32,272 nt of DNA from Pseudomonas aegrilactucae (lineage in GTDB: Bacteria > Pseudomonadota > Gammaproteobacteria > Pseudomonadales > Pseudomonadaceae): the NCBI RefSeq assembly GCF_019168305.1, contig NZ_JAHTBI010000101.1:1-32272 (forward strand). The letters are read 5' to 3'. This document shows positions 24,842 through 32,259 of this stretch, one piece after another. How positions within the stretch are numbered: the stretch's first letter is position 1; the number at the start of each line of letters is the position of its first letter. Under the pieces are notes generated by a model, which saw only the letters and a list, made by a program, of their open reading frames with translations, did no database searches and had not been told where the DNA came from. Made by a program: the position numbers and the translations under genes.

Positions 24842-24906
24842 TTCGCTGGCAAGCCAGCTCCCACAGGTACCCCATCGCTCTCGAGAGCAGTGATCAACCT
24901 GTGGGA
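24842..24906. repeat. Truncated REP pair after serA
   Basis: A full left REP is present (24842-24867), with a TAC-type loop. The right copy keeps only its tail, CCTGTGGGA (24898-24906); the palindromic core is gone and terminator sequence follows instead. Confidence 0.85.
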
Positions 24907-24913
24907 TTGCATG

Positions 24914-24942
24914 AAAAAGGCGACCCTCGGGTCGCCTTTTTT
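24914..24942. terminator. Bidirectional intrinsic terminator between serA and the DUF4399 gene
   Basis: AAAAAGGCGACC and GGTCGCCTTTTTT form a 12-bp stem around a CTCG loop, with A- and T-tracts on both sides. It can serve serA on the plus strand and the DUF4399 gene on the minus strand. The flanks GCATG and CATGC extend the symmetry. Confidence 0.9.
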
Positions 24943-24954
24943 CATGCCTGCGAT

Positions 24955-25428
24955 TTACTTGACGATCACGGTGATCTTCTGCGATTCCACGCTCGGCTTG
25001 AACGGCACATGGAACTTGTCGCCCAGCACCAGTTGCAGGGTGTGCTTGCCCGGTGTCAGGGTCAGCTGGGTCTCGGTCTGCGCCTTGCCAAAGTGCAGCA
25101 CCTGCGGGCCGGCCGGCAGCGGCTGGCCGTTTTCCGGCATCAGGCTGGTCGGCAGCACCTGGTCGGCAGCCGGGGCCTTGTCGACGTCCACCAGCAGGTG
25201 GTGATGGCCGGTGTGCGGGGTTTGATCACCGGCCGGCTTGAGTTCCATGCCTTCGATGCCAAACTTGACGGTGAAGGTCTTGTCGACCGTCGCGCCATCG
25301 GCCGGGGAAACGATGAACACCTTGGCCTCCTTGGGCGGCGCCTGGCTGACCAGGCCTTCAGCGGCGGCCAGGGCTGAGACGCCCATCAACAGGCCAGCAA
25401 CGGCAGCACGTGAAAACAGGCTTTTCAT
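24955..25428 (-). CDS. DUF4399 domain secreted protein
   Basis: A 157-residue exported protein. The signal peptide is MKSLFSRAAVAGLLMGVSALAAA. The mature part is one DUF4399 domain (roughly residues 40-157), an Ig-like beta fold, with the typical HHHLLVDVDK motif (from PHTGHHHLLVD) and the closing segment HTLQLVLGDKFHVPF. The histidine cluster suggests metal binding (inference). Function is unknown. TAGGAGAAG precedes the ATG at 25428. It is a monocistronic minus-strand gene ending at the shared terminator. Confidence 0.85.
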   Translation of the reverse strand: MKSLFSRAAVAGLLMGVSALAAAEGLVSQAPPKEAKVFIVSPADGATVDKTFTVKFGIEGMELKPAGDQTPHTGHHHLLVDVDKAPAADQVLPTSLMPENGQPLPAGPQVLHFGKAQTETQLTLTPGKHTLQLVLGDKFHVPFKPSVESQKITVIVK

Positions 25429-25520
25429 TCACTTCTCCTATGATTACATCGGTAATGCTTACCCCTGAATGCCGGGGCAACAGGCCATTACCATAGATCA
25501 ATTGCGTTAAGACATGCTTG

Positions 25521-25551
25521 AAAAAACGCCACGGAAAAAACTTCCCGTGGC
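25521..25551 (-). terminator. Intrinsic terminator on the minus strand with no obvious gene before it
   Basis: On the minus strand, arms GCCACGG and CCGTGGC enclose a 10-base loop and are followed by GTTTTTT. The form is that of a good rho-independent terminator. Upstream on that strand there is only a structured 100-base intergenic stretch and then the antisense of the plus-strand binding-protein gene, which raises the possibility of a small RNA. Confidence 0.6.
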
Positions 25552-25658
25552 ATCTAACATCCTTGGCCCGGTGCGGTCCTAGAGACTGTTCGACCGCAAC
25601 AGGTACAGAAAGTCGCGGCGACTGGACTTCACTGCCAAAGAAAAAGTAAGGGGCGTAG

Positions 25659-26162
25659 ATGCGTTTGACCATTGGGGTAGTGCTTGCAGCCCTGCTCAGC
25701 CCGTTGGCACATGCCGAGTTGATTGACGAGGTGAACGATCGCAATGAATTGCGCATTGCCGTCAACGCCGACTCGGCGAACAACGTGAAGCAGGACGGCC
25801 AGTGGACTGGCTTCGAGATCGGGCTGGGCCAGGCGCTGGCCAAGGAGCTGGACGTAGGGGTCGAGTTCGTCGCAGTCACCCAGGCAGAATTGCTGGAGGG
25901 TGTGCAGAACGGACGCTACGACATTGCCCTGGACCAGATCACGCCCAGCAAGGACCTGAAGGAACGCCTGGACTTCAGCCAGCCGTACACCGAAGGGGCT
26001 GAGCAAGCAGCCTTTGTCGTGCCCTTCCAGAAGGGCAACCCGGCGTTTGAAAACGCTGTGAACAATGCCCTGCAACGCATCAAGGACGACGGCCGGCTGG
26101 CCGCGCTGGCGCAGCAGGGCGAAAAACCTGCCACCGAATCGTCGCTGGCACCGGCGCCCTAG
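25659..26162 (+). CDS. Short periplasmic family 3 solute-binding protein lacking lobe II
   Basis: A 167-residue exported protein with signal peptide MRLTIGVVLAALLSPLAHA. Residues 20-111 match lobe I of amino-acid-type (SBP_bac_3) binding proteins: RNELRIAVNADS, WTGFEIGLGQALAKEL, GRYDIALDQITPSKDLKERL and DFSQPYTEGAEQ. At the hinge the sequence jumps straight to the C-terminal helix of the family (FQKGNPAFENAVNNALQRIK, DDGRLAALA). The 80-100 residues of lobe II are absent, with no frameshift. No permease or ATPase lies nearby. AAGGGG supports the ATG at 25659. It may be a reduced binding or sensory protein, or a remnant of an ABC operon. Its stop overlaps the convergent DUF523 stop. Confidence 0.8.
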   Translation: MRLTIGVVLAALLSPLAHAELIDEVNDRNELRIAVNADSANNVKQDGQWTGFEIGLGQALAKELDVGVEFVAVTQAELLEGVQNGRYDIALDQITPSKDLKERLDFSQPYTEGAEQAAFVVPFQKGNPAFENAVNNALQRIKDDGRLAALAQQGEKPATESSLAPAP

Positions 26163-26662
26163 CCTTCGAGCGCGGCCAGTGCCTGCACGGCCGCGTCGAG
26201 TTCCAGCTCACTGAACACCTGCACTCCGGCCTGGCGCAACAGTGCAGTGGTCACGCCCTCGCCCGTGACCCTGGTACCGCTGAACGTCCCATCGTAGGTC
26301 AGCAGGTTGGCGCACGACGGGCTGCCCGACTTGAGCACCGCAATGCCGATGCCATGGCGCTGTACCAGCGCCAGCGCCAGGCGTGCGCCCTGCACGAACG
26401 CCCCCGTGACATCCTCGCCCTGCACCGTCACCACCTGCGCCTGGCCCTCCAGCACCGCACGCCCCTGCCCGCCAGGGATCTCCGCCGGTGGGCGCGGCGT
26501 GGGCAGGCCGCCTGCCACCTCCGGGCACAGCGCCACCACACGGCCCTCGCGCTGCCAGCCCTGAAGAATGTCGGGGTGCCCACTGGCCCGGCCGTCGTAG
26601 CGCACCGGCTGGCCGAGCAGGCAGGCGCTGACCAGCACCTTTTGCAGGCTAGAACGGCTCAT
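26159..26662 (-). CDS. DUF523 family protein
   Basis: A cytoplasmic protein of 167 residues from the ATG at 26662 (a GTG two codons upstream at 26668 is possible). Conserved cysteine motifs of DUF523 are present: VSACLLGQPVRYDG at the N-terminus, LCPEVAGGLPTPRPPAEI, and LKSGSPSC. Cys residues in this pattern suggest a redox or metal-cluster role; some annotations link related domains to 2-thiouracil desulfurase, which I cannot test here. It overlaps the 3' end of the 2OG oxygenase gene on the same strand, so the two are probably co-translated. At its own 3' end the stop overlaps the convergent gene's stop in the palindrome CTAG. Confidence 0.85.
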   Translation of the reverse strand: MSRSSLQKVLVSACLLGQPVRYDGRASGHPDILQGWQREGRVVALCPEVAGGLPTPRPPAEIPGGQGRAVLEGQAQVVTVQGEDVTGAFVQGARLALALVQRHGIGIAVLKSGSPSCANLLTYDGTFSGTRVTGEGVTTALLRQAGVQVFSELELDAAVQALAALEG

Positions 26663-27272
26663 TGCCACGTCGACGGAACCAGCCGGTCAGGGACAGGCGT
26701 TCGCGGTTGGCCGCCAGCACTTCGTGCGGCACCTCCCCCGAAAGGAACACCACCAGGCAGCCGCCGGTCGGTTGCACGTCGCGCTGCACGTCGTCCTTGA
26801 GGCTCATGCGCAACTGACCGCCGTGCTCGGGCAACCAGTCCTGGTTGAGGTAGAGGACCGTCGACACGGTGCGCCGGTCATCGTCGCGAAAACGGTCCAG
26901 GTGCTTGCGGTAGAAGGCACCCGGCGGATACAGCGCAAAATGGCACTCGAAGTCTTCCAGGCCCAGGAACAGGCCGCGGTTGATCGCCTCGCGCAGGCTG
27001 TCCATCAGTTCCAGATAGCGATCGCAGGCGTCTGCATCGCCGGGTTCGAGCCACTGGATATGATCACCCCGAATGCCTTCGCGCACTTGCTGTGCAGGGC
27101 CGCGCCCTACGCCAGCCGGCGCCAGCTCACCCTCGGCGGCGCGTTTGCGGCATTCGGCCGCCAGCGCCCGGGTCAATGACTCGGGCAAAAAAAACGTCTG
27201 CTGTGACCAGCCGTGGGTGGCCAGGTCATCGACGATGCACGACAGCGAGGGGTGATCGAGGGGTATTTGCAT
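26649..27272 (-). CDS. 2-oxoglutarate/Fe(II) oxygenase (prolyl 4-hydroxylase-like, P4Hc)
   Basis: A 207-residue dioxygenase with the full Fe(II) facial triad: His124 and Asp126 in RKHLDRF and His183 in VPHEVL. Arg192 in RLSLTGWFRR would bind 2-oxoglutarate. EGIRGDHIQWLEPG and HFALYPPGAFY are typical of the bacterial P4Hc/EGLN-like group, some of whose members hydroxylate EF-Tu in pseudomonads; that target is only a guess here. The ATG at 27272 (MQIPLDHP) and one three codons upstream at 27281 are both possible, with no strong ribosome binding site for either. It overlaps the DUF523 gene. Confidence 0.85.
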   Translation of the reverse strand: MQIPLDHPSLSCIVDDLATHGWSQQTFFLPESLTRALAAECRKRAAEGELAPAGVGRGPAQQVREGIRGDHIQWLEPGDADACDRYLELMDSLREAINRGLFLGLEDFECHFALYPPGAFYRKHLDRFRDDDRRTVSTVLYLNQDWLPEHGGQLRMSLKDDVQRDVQPTGGCLVVFLSGEVPHEVLAANRERLSLTGWFRRRGNEPF

Positions 27273-27395
27273 GCCCGGCATAGTATCGAGCTGCCGGCAA
27301 AACCGACAGCGCCACTTGGCCGAGAGTATGCAATGGCGTCTCGACAAAGGCCCGCCGTGCCACGGACAATAGCGCACTGCCGACAGGAGTCCTGA

Positions 27396-28145
27396 ATGCG
27401 CCGCTTGTTTTTACTGCTGTTGATGATCTGCACCACGCCTGTCTGGGCAGATACCTACGACCAACTGTACAAGGTCACCGGGTGGCCAGAGCAGCGCGCC
27501 CATTTTACCGACGCCCTCGATGCCGCCCAACAGCGCTACCGTGGCAGCTTGCCGCCTGCGGTTTATCAGGCGCTGGTCAACAACAGCAACCAGCGCTTCG
27601 AGGCCACGTCGGTGGACCGTCGCGCCGAGGCGCAACTGCGCGCCAGGCTCGAAGACCCCAAGCCTGCGCTGGCATTTTTCCAGTCGCCGCTGGGGCGCAA
27701 GATCGTCGCCGCCGAACTGCTGGCCACGCGCCGCGACCAACTGGCCAAGAATGCCAAGGGCCTGCCCAAGATCCAGGCCAGCGACAGCCGCCTGCTGATC
27801 ATCGGCCACCTGGCCCAGGCGCTGCCGGCCCGCGAAGCCGGCGCCGAAGTCAGCCTGGCGATTGCCGGCGTGGCAGCGGACAGCCTGAGCCAGATGATCC
27901 CTGGCCTGCTGGGTGGTGGTCAGGCCCAGAGCATGCTCGACGGGCAGCGCCAGCGCCTGATGCAACAGATTGAAGCCGACCTGAACAACACCCTGCTGTA
28001 TGTGTACCGCGGCTTGTCGGATGCCGAACTGGACGAGTTCGCCAGCTTTGCCGAGTCGACTGAGGGCAAGGCGTACTATGCGGCCGCCCTGGCCGCGATT
28101 CGCGCAGGCCTGGCCGTGGGCCAGAGCACCTCGGACCTCAAGTGA
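27396..28145 (+). CDS. DUF2059 domain exported protein
   Basis: A 249-residue protein with signal peptide MRRLFLLLLMICTTPVWA. The C-terminal DUF2059-like helical region (about residues 190-245: LLYVYRGLSDAELDEFASFA, ESTEGKAYYAA) is clear. The middle is alpha-helical with another copy-like segment (LEDPKPALAFFQSPLGRKIV). Function is unknown; such proteins are periplasmic. AGGAGT precedes the ATG. It is divergent from the 2OG oxygenase across about 120 bases, and its TGA abuts the convergent hydrolase stop (TGATCA). Confidence 0.85.
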   Translation: MRRLFLLLLMICTTPVWADTYDQLYKVTGWPEQRAHFTDALDAAQQRYRGSLPPAVYQALVNNSNQRFEATSVDRRAEAQLRARLEDPKPALAFFQSPLGRKIVAAELLATRRDQLAKNAKGLPKIQASDSRLLIIGHLAQALPAREAGAEVSLAIAGVAADSLSQMIPGLLGGGQAQSMLDGQRQRLMQQIEADLNNTLLYVYRGLSDAELDEFASFAESTEGKAYYAAALAAIRAGLAVGQSTSDLK

Positions 28146-29075
28146 TCAGCCCAGGCGCTGGTCGATGAAGGCAAAGTAGTCGCGTCGAATCGCCGGCAGC
28201 TCGTTGACCAGATGGTGACGCGCTTCTGGCATCAGCAGGATCTGCGGCTCTGTAAATTTGGCCTTGAGCACTTCGAGGTTGTACGGCCAATCCACGGTCA
28301 TGTCGGACTGCCCCTGGACGATCAGGGGCTGGCGCGGGCTGCGCGGTGCCGCCTCGATACGCTTGACCCACGCCATCAGCGCGCCGACCCAGGCGGTGGG
28401 CAGGCGCCGCGGCTGCAGCGGGTCGGCCTGCAGGAACGGCAGGAAGGTCGGGTCGTTGCTGTTCTCGCTGAAGCGCCGCTCGATGCCGGTCACGAAGTGG
28501 CGCAGCACCTGATAGCTGAGCTTCGACCAACGCCAGGCGCGCGGGCGCACCAGCGGCGCGAGCAGGATCACCTGGCCTTGCGCGGGGCTGCTCGCGCCGT
28601 GGTGCAACAGGTGATCGACCACAATGGCTGCACCGGTACTCTGCCCACACAGGTGCCAGGGTTGCGGCAGTTGCAGCGCCTGGCCCTGCGCGAAGAGGGC
28701 CTGCAGCACGTGCTGGTACACCGCAAAATCATCGATGCTGGCGCGCTCGCCGCTGGACAGGCCGTGGCCGGGCAGGTCGCAGGCGATCACCGCGAACTGC
28801 TGGCTGAGTGCCCATTCGATGGCGTGCCGGTACAACCCCATGTGATCGTAGAAGCCGTGCAGCAGCACCAGCGTGGCCACCGGCGCAGGGGGCAGCCAGA
28901 CTTGCGCAACCACCTCGAAGCCTGCGCTGTCGAAACGCCCCAGCCAGCTTTCGGCGCCGGGTATGTCCAGGCTGTAGAAGTGCTGGTACGCCTGTGCCTG
29001 GGTCGACAACGGCTGACGCTTGGCCAGCGCTTGCAGGCTGGCGCGCAGGGAGTCGGGGTCGAAGGAGGCGGGCAT
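28146..29075 (-). CDS. Alpha/beta hydrolase, lysophospholipase/monoglyceride lipase-like
   Basis: A 309-residue serine hydrolase. The oxyanion-region motif LLHGFYDHMGLYRH, the cap-preceding DLPGHGLSSGERASIDDF, the nucleophile elbow GQSTGA (Ser146) and the late His in EARHHLVNE fit the Hydrolase_4/PldB-type group. The acid is probably in QSDMTVDW. There is no signal peptide, so it should be cytoplasmic. I chose the ATG at 29075 (MPASFDPDS), where the protein begins to look ordered. The physiological ester is unknown. Confidence 0.85.
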   Translation of the reverse strand: MPASFDPDSLRASLQALAKRQPLSTQAQAYQHFYSLDIPGAESWLGRFDSAGFEVVAQVWLPPAPVATLVLLHGFYDHMGLYRHAIEWALSQQFAVIACDLPGHGLSSGERASIDDFAVYQHVLQALFAQGQALQLPQPWHLCGQSTGAAIVVDHLLHHGASSPAQGQVILLAPLVRPRAWRWSKLSYQVLRHFVTGIERRFSENSNDPTFLPFLQADPLQPRRLPTAWVGALMAWVKRIEAAPRSPRQPLIVQGQSDMTVDWPYNLEVLKAKFTEPQILLMPEARHHLVNELPAIRRDYFAFIDQRLG

Positions 29076-29176
29076 AAAGGGTTTCCACACACAGGGCAAA
29101 GGATTGATCCGGGATATTCATCTGTTGGCGGCGGCGTGGCAAGCTAGGTGACTTTTTTGTTGTCTGTTCCGGCCCT

Positions 29177-29247
29177 TTCGCTGGCAAGCCAGCTCCCACA
29201 GATTTGTGCACGCCATCGATCCCTGTGGGAGCTGGCTTGCCAGCGAA
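29177..29247. repeat. REP pair (REPIN) upstream of the DUF6436 gene
   Basis: Inverted REP copies with loop ATTTGTGCACGCCATCGATC. Flanks GGCCCT and AGGGCC extend the palindrome to 29171-29252. Unlike most copies here it lies between divergent gene starts, 28 bases before a start codon. Confidence 0.95.
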
Positions 29248-29279
29248 AGGGCCCACACCTGTCTCGAAATGGAATCCCG

Positions 29280-29832
29280 ATGCCCCGCCACCTGCTGACC
29301 GGCCTCACCCTGCTGCTGTGCACCGCCGGCCTGTGGTGGGCCTACGACAGCTTCCAGAGCCGTTACCTGCGCCCCTTCGACAACCAGACCGCGCTGTTCG
29401 CCGGCGATCACCTGCGCCTGCCCGACACCCTCGCCGGTCCCGGCCCGATCCGCGTCGTGCATTTCTGGGATCCGGCCTGCCCGTGCAATGTCGGCAACCA
29501 GCAGCACCTGGCCGAACTCGTCGAACACTTCGCCCCGCAGGGCGTCACCTTCCACGTCGTGCAAAAGCCCGGCACCCGCGGCCAACTGCCCGCCCCCCCT
29601 CGGCGCCCTCGAGCCGCTGCCCGCGTTGCCCGGCGCCGAACACCTGCCCGCCAGCCCTGCCGTGGCGATCTGGGATCGCAACGGCCAGTTGGCCTACTTC
29701 GGCCCCTACAGCGAAGGCGCCACCTGCAACTCAAGCAACAGCTTCATCGAGCCTATCCTTCAGGCACTGAGCCAGGGGCGCGCGGTCAGCGTCACCCACA
29801 CGCTCGCCGTGGGCTGTTACTGTCCCTGGTAG
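29280..29832 (+). pseudogene. DUF6436 thioredoxin-like protein gene with a +1 frameshift in a C7 tract
   Basis: The N-terminal half begins at the ATG at 29280: a membrane anchor (LLTGLTLLLCTAGLWWAYDS) then a thioredoxin-like strand with VVHFWDPACPCNVGNQQHL. After GQLPAP, at the seven-C run 29593-29599, the family sequence continues in the next frame: LGALEPLPALPGAEHL, VAIWDRNGQLAYFGPYSEGA, and the family ending LAVGCYCPW with a stop at 29832. Removing one C restores a 183-residue protein. Cysteine pairs CPC and CYC suggest redox or copper chemistry (inference). It may be a real mutation, a homopolymer sequencing error or a slippery site. Without correction, the frame runs on into the acylase gene. 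The penicillin acylase gene starts 38 bases after the stop. Confidence 0.75.
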
Positions 29833-29870
29833 CGCCCGACACGGGCATCATCACAGCACAAGGAGTCTCG

Positions 29871-32243
29871 ATGAAACGCAGCCTTACCCTCCTCGCCGTG
29901 GTCATCGCCGCCGTGGCCGGCGGCGGCTACTGGTATGTGCACGGCAAGCTGGCACAACGTGACGGCGAGGTCACCCTGGCCAGCCTGCAAGCCCCCGTCA
30001 GCGTGCGCTATGACACACGCGGCGTACCGCACATCCAGGCACGGAACGAGACCGACCTGTACCGCGCGCTGGGCTACGTGCACGCCCAGGACCGCCTGTT
30101 CCAGATGGAGATCACCCGGCGCCTGGCCAAAGGCGAGCTGGCCGAAGTGCTGGGCCCCAGGCTGGTGGAAACCGACACGCTGTTTCGCAGCCTGCGCATT
30201 GCCGAACAGGCCGCGCTGATGGTCCAGCGCCAGGACAGGCAGGCCCCCGCATGGCTGGCCCTGCAGGCTTACCTGGAGGGCGTCAACGCCTGGCAGGCGT
30301 CGCACCCCAAGCCGATCGAATTCGACCTGCTCGGCATCACGCCACGCCCGTTCACCGCCGAGGACACCCTGAGCATTGCCGGCTTCATGGCCTACAGCTT
30401 CGCCGCCGCGTTTCGCACCGAGCCGCTGCTGACTTATGTGCGCGATCACCTGGGCAAGTACTACCTCAGCGACTTCGATCTGGAGTGGGACCCGCAAGGC
30501 CCGGTACAGACCCCGCCGCACCTGGCCGCCGCCGACTGGCGCGACCTGAGCCGCATCGCCCGGGTCAGCCACCAGGCACTGGGCGATGCCGGGCTGCCGC
30601 AGTTCGAGGGCAGCAATGCCTGGGCACTCAGCGGCAAGCTCACCGCCAGTGGCAAGCCACTGCTGGCAGGCGACCCGCACATTCGCTTCTCGGTGCCGTC
30701 GGTGTGGTACGAGGCTGAGCTGACCGCACCCGGCTTTCACCTGTACGGCTATCACCAGGCACTCAACCCGTTCGCCTCGCTGGGCCACAACCGGGAGTTC
30801 GGCTGGAGCCTGACGATGTTCCAGAACGACGACCTCGACCTGATCGCCGAGCAGGTCAACCCCGACAACCCCGAGCAGGTGAAGATCCACGGCCAGTGGC
30901 AGGACCTGACCTCCAGCCAGCAGCAGATCAAGGTCAAGGGCGAGGCGCCGCGCACCATCACCCTGCGCCGCTCGCCCCATGGGCCGATCGTCAATACCGC
31001 CGTCAGCGGGCACGGCACCGGTACGCCGATCGCGATGTGGTGGGCGTTCCTGGAAACCGAGAACCCCATCCTCGAAGCCTTCTATGACATCAACCGCGCC
31101 AACACGCTGGAGCGGATGCGCACGGCCGCGGCCAAGATCCACGCGCCCGGGCTCAACCTGGTATGGGCCAACGCACGCGGCGACATCGGCTGGTGGGCGG
31201 CGGCGCAGCTGCCGATTCGTCCACAAGGGGTAAACCCCGCATTCATCCTCGATGGCAGCACGGCGCAGGCCGACAAGCTCGGCTTCTACCCGTTCAGCGC
31301 CAACCCTCAGCAGGAGAACCCGAAGGCGGGCTACATCGTCTCGGCCAATTTCCAGCCGGTGTCGCCCACCGGCAGGGTCATCCCCGGCTACTACAACCCG
31401 CCCGATCGCGGCCGCCAGATCAATACCAACCTCGCCTCGCCCAACGTCAAATGGGACCTGCACAACAGCCAGGCACTGCAACTGGACACGGCGACCGCCT
31501 ATGGGTCGCATTTCCTCACGCCGGTGCTGTCGGTGTTGCGCGAGGTGGTGACCGACGAGCACGAGCGCGAACTGGTCGAGCAACTGGCCGGATGGCGTAG
31601 CGACTACCCGGTGGAGTCGACCAGCGCCACGCTGTTCAAGCAGTTCCTCTACGAGTTCGCCCGGGCCGCCCTGCAGGACGAACTCGGGGACGAATGGTTC
31701 GAGACACTGCTGTCGACACGCACCGTGGATACGTTGCTGCCAAGGCTGGCGGCAGACGTGGACGCAGAGTGGTGGGCGCGCAAGGGCAGCAACACGCACA
31801 GCGACCGGGAAACGGTGATCAAGCTGGCCTGGGACAACACCCTGGCGCACCTGCGCACGACCTTCGGCGACGACCCTGCCCGCTGGCAGTGGGGCAAGGC
31901 GCATACCCTGACCCACGCGCATCCGCTGGGCCTGCAGAAGCCGCTGAACCTGTTGTTCAACGTGGGGCCGTTCGCGGCGCCAGGTGCACACGAGGTACCG
32001 AACAACCTGTCGTCGAAACTGGGCCCGGCGCCTTGGCCTGTGACCTACGGGCCGTCGACGCGACGCCTGATCGACTTCGCCGATGCGGGGACGGCACTGA
32101 GCATCAACCCGGTCGGGCAGAGCGGTGTGCTGTTCGACAAGCACTATGCCGATCAGGCGCAGGATTACATCGACGGGAAGTATCAGCGGGCGCTGATGGG
32201 GTTGGCGGGGGAGACAGAGGGGACGTTGCGGCTGGTGCCCTAG
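29871..32243 (+). CDS. Penicillin acylase family Ntn hydrolase (possible acyl-homoserine-lactone acylase, HacB-like)
   Basis: A 790-residue precursor with an N-terminal signal or anchor (MKRSLTLLAVVIAAVAGGGYWY). The alpha-chain region begins VSVRYDTRGVPHIQA and GYVHAQDRLFQME. The autocleavage site is Gly247-Ser248 in FEGSNAWALSG; Ser248 would become the N-terminal nucleophile of the beta chain. Beta-chain landmarks are GDPHIRFSVPSVWYEAEL, GHNREFGWSLTMFQND and the C-terminal GQSGVLFDKHYADQ. AAGGAG supports the ATG at 29871. Family members cleave penicillins, N-acyl-homoserine lactones or other amides in the periplasm. By my recollection of gene order it corresponds to P. aeruginosa PA0305 (HacB, a quorum-signal acylase), but the substrate is unproven. 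An REP follows the stop. Confidence 0.9.
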   Translation: MKRSLTLLAVVIAAVAGGGYWYVHGKLAQRDGEVTLASLQAPVSVRYDTRGVPHIQARNETDLYRALGYVHAQDRLFQMEITRRLAKGELAEVLGPRLVETDTLFRSLRIAEQAALMVQRQDRQAPAWLALQAYLEGVNAWQASHPKPIEFDLLGITPRPFTAEDTLSIAGFMAYSFAAAFRTEPLLTYVRDHLGKYYLSDFDLEWDPQGPVQTPPHLAAADWRDLSRIARVSHQALGDAGLPQFEGSNAWALSGKLTASGKPLLAGDPHIRFSVPSVWYEAELTAPGFHLYGYHQALNPFASLGHNREFGWSLTMFQNDDLDLIAEQVNPDNPEQVKIHGQWQDLTSSQQQIKVKGEAPRTITLRRSPHGPIVNTAVSGHGTGTPIAMWWAFLETENPILEAFYDINRANTLERMRTAAAKIHAPGLNLVWANARGDIGWWAAAQLPIRPQGVNPAFILDGSTAQADKLGFYPFSANPQQENPKAGYIVSANFQPVSPTGRVIPGYYNPPDRGRQINTNLASPNVKWDLHNSQALQLDTATAYGSHFLTPVLSVLREVVTDEHERELVEQLAGWRSDYPVESTSATLFKQFLYEFARAALQDELGDEWFETLLSTRTVDTLLPRLAADVDAEWWARKGSNTHSDRETVIKLAWDNTLAHLRTTFGDDPARWQWGKAHTLTHAHPLGLQKPLNLLFNVGPFAAPGAHEVPNNLSSKLGPAPWPVTYGPSTRRLIDFADAGTALSINPVGQSGVLFDKHYADQAQDYIDGKYQRALMGLAGETEGTLRLVP

Positions 32244-32259
32244 AAATTGCGCTGCGGCC

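Noticed and set aside
27282..27395. CGAGA..TCTCG dyad between the 2OG oxygenase and DUF2059 genes
   Set aside because: Five-base arms with a 13-base gap are expected by chance at this GC content.
1183..29247. The repeated palindromes as a CRISPR array or as intrinsic terminators
   Set aside because: They are dispersed kilobases apart in inverted pairs with no regular spacers, and lack U-tracts. They fit REP/REPIN elements.
29280..32243. A genuine thioredoxin-acylase fusion protein of 987 residues
   Set aside because: The DUF6436 family sequence continues cleanly in the other frame to its usual end, and the acylase has its own ribosome binding site and signal sequence. I treat the fusion as a frameshift product, while reporting the tract as a finding.
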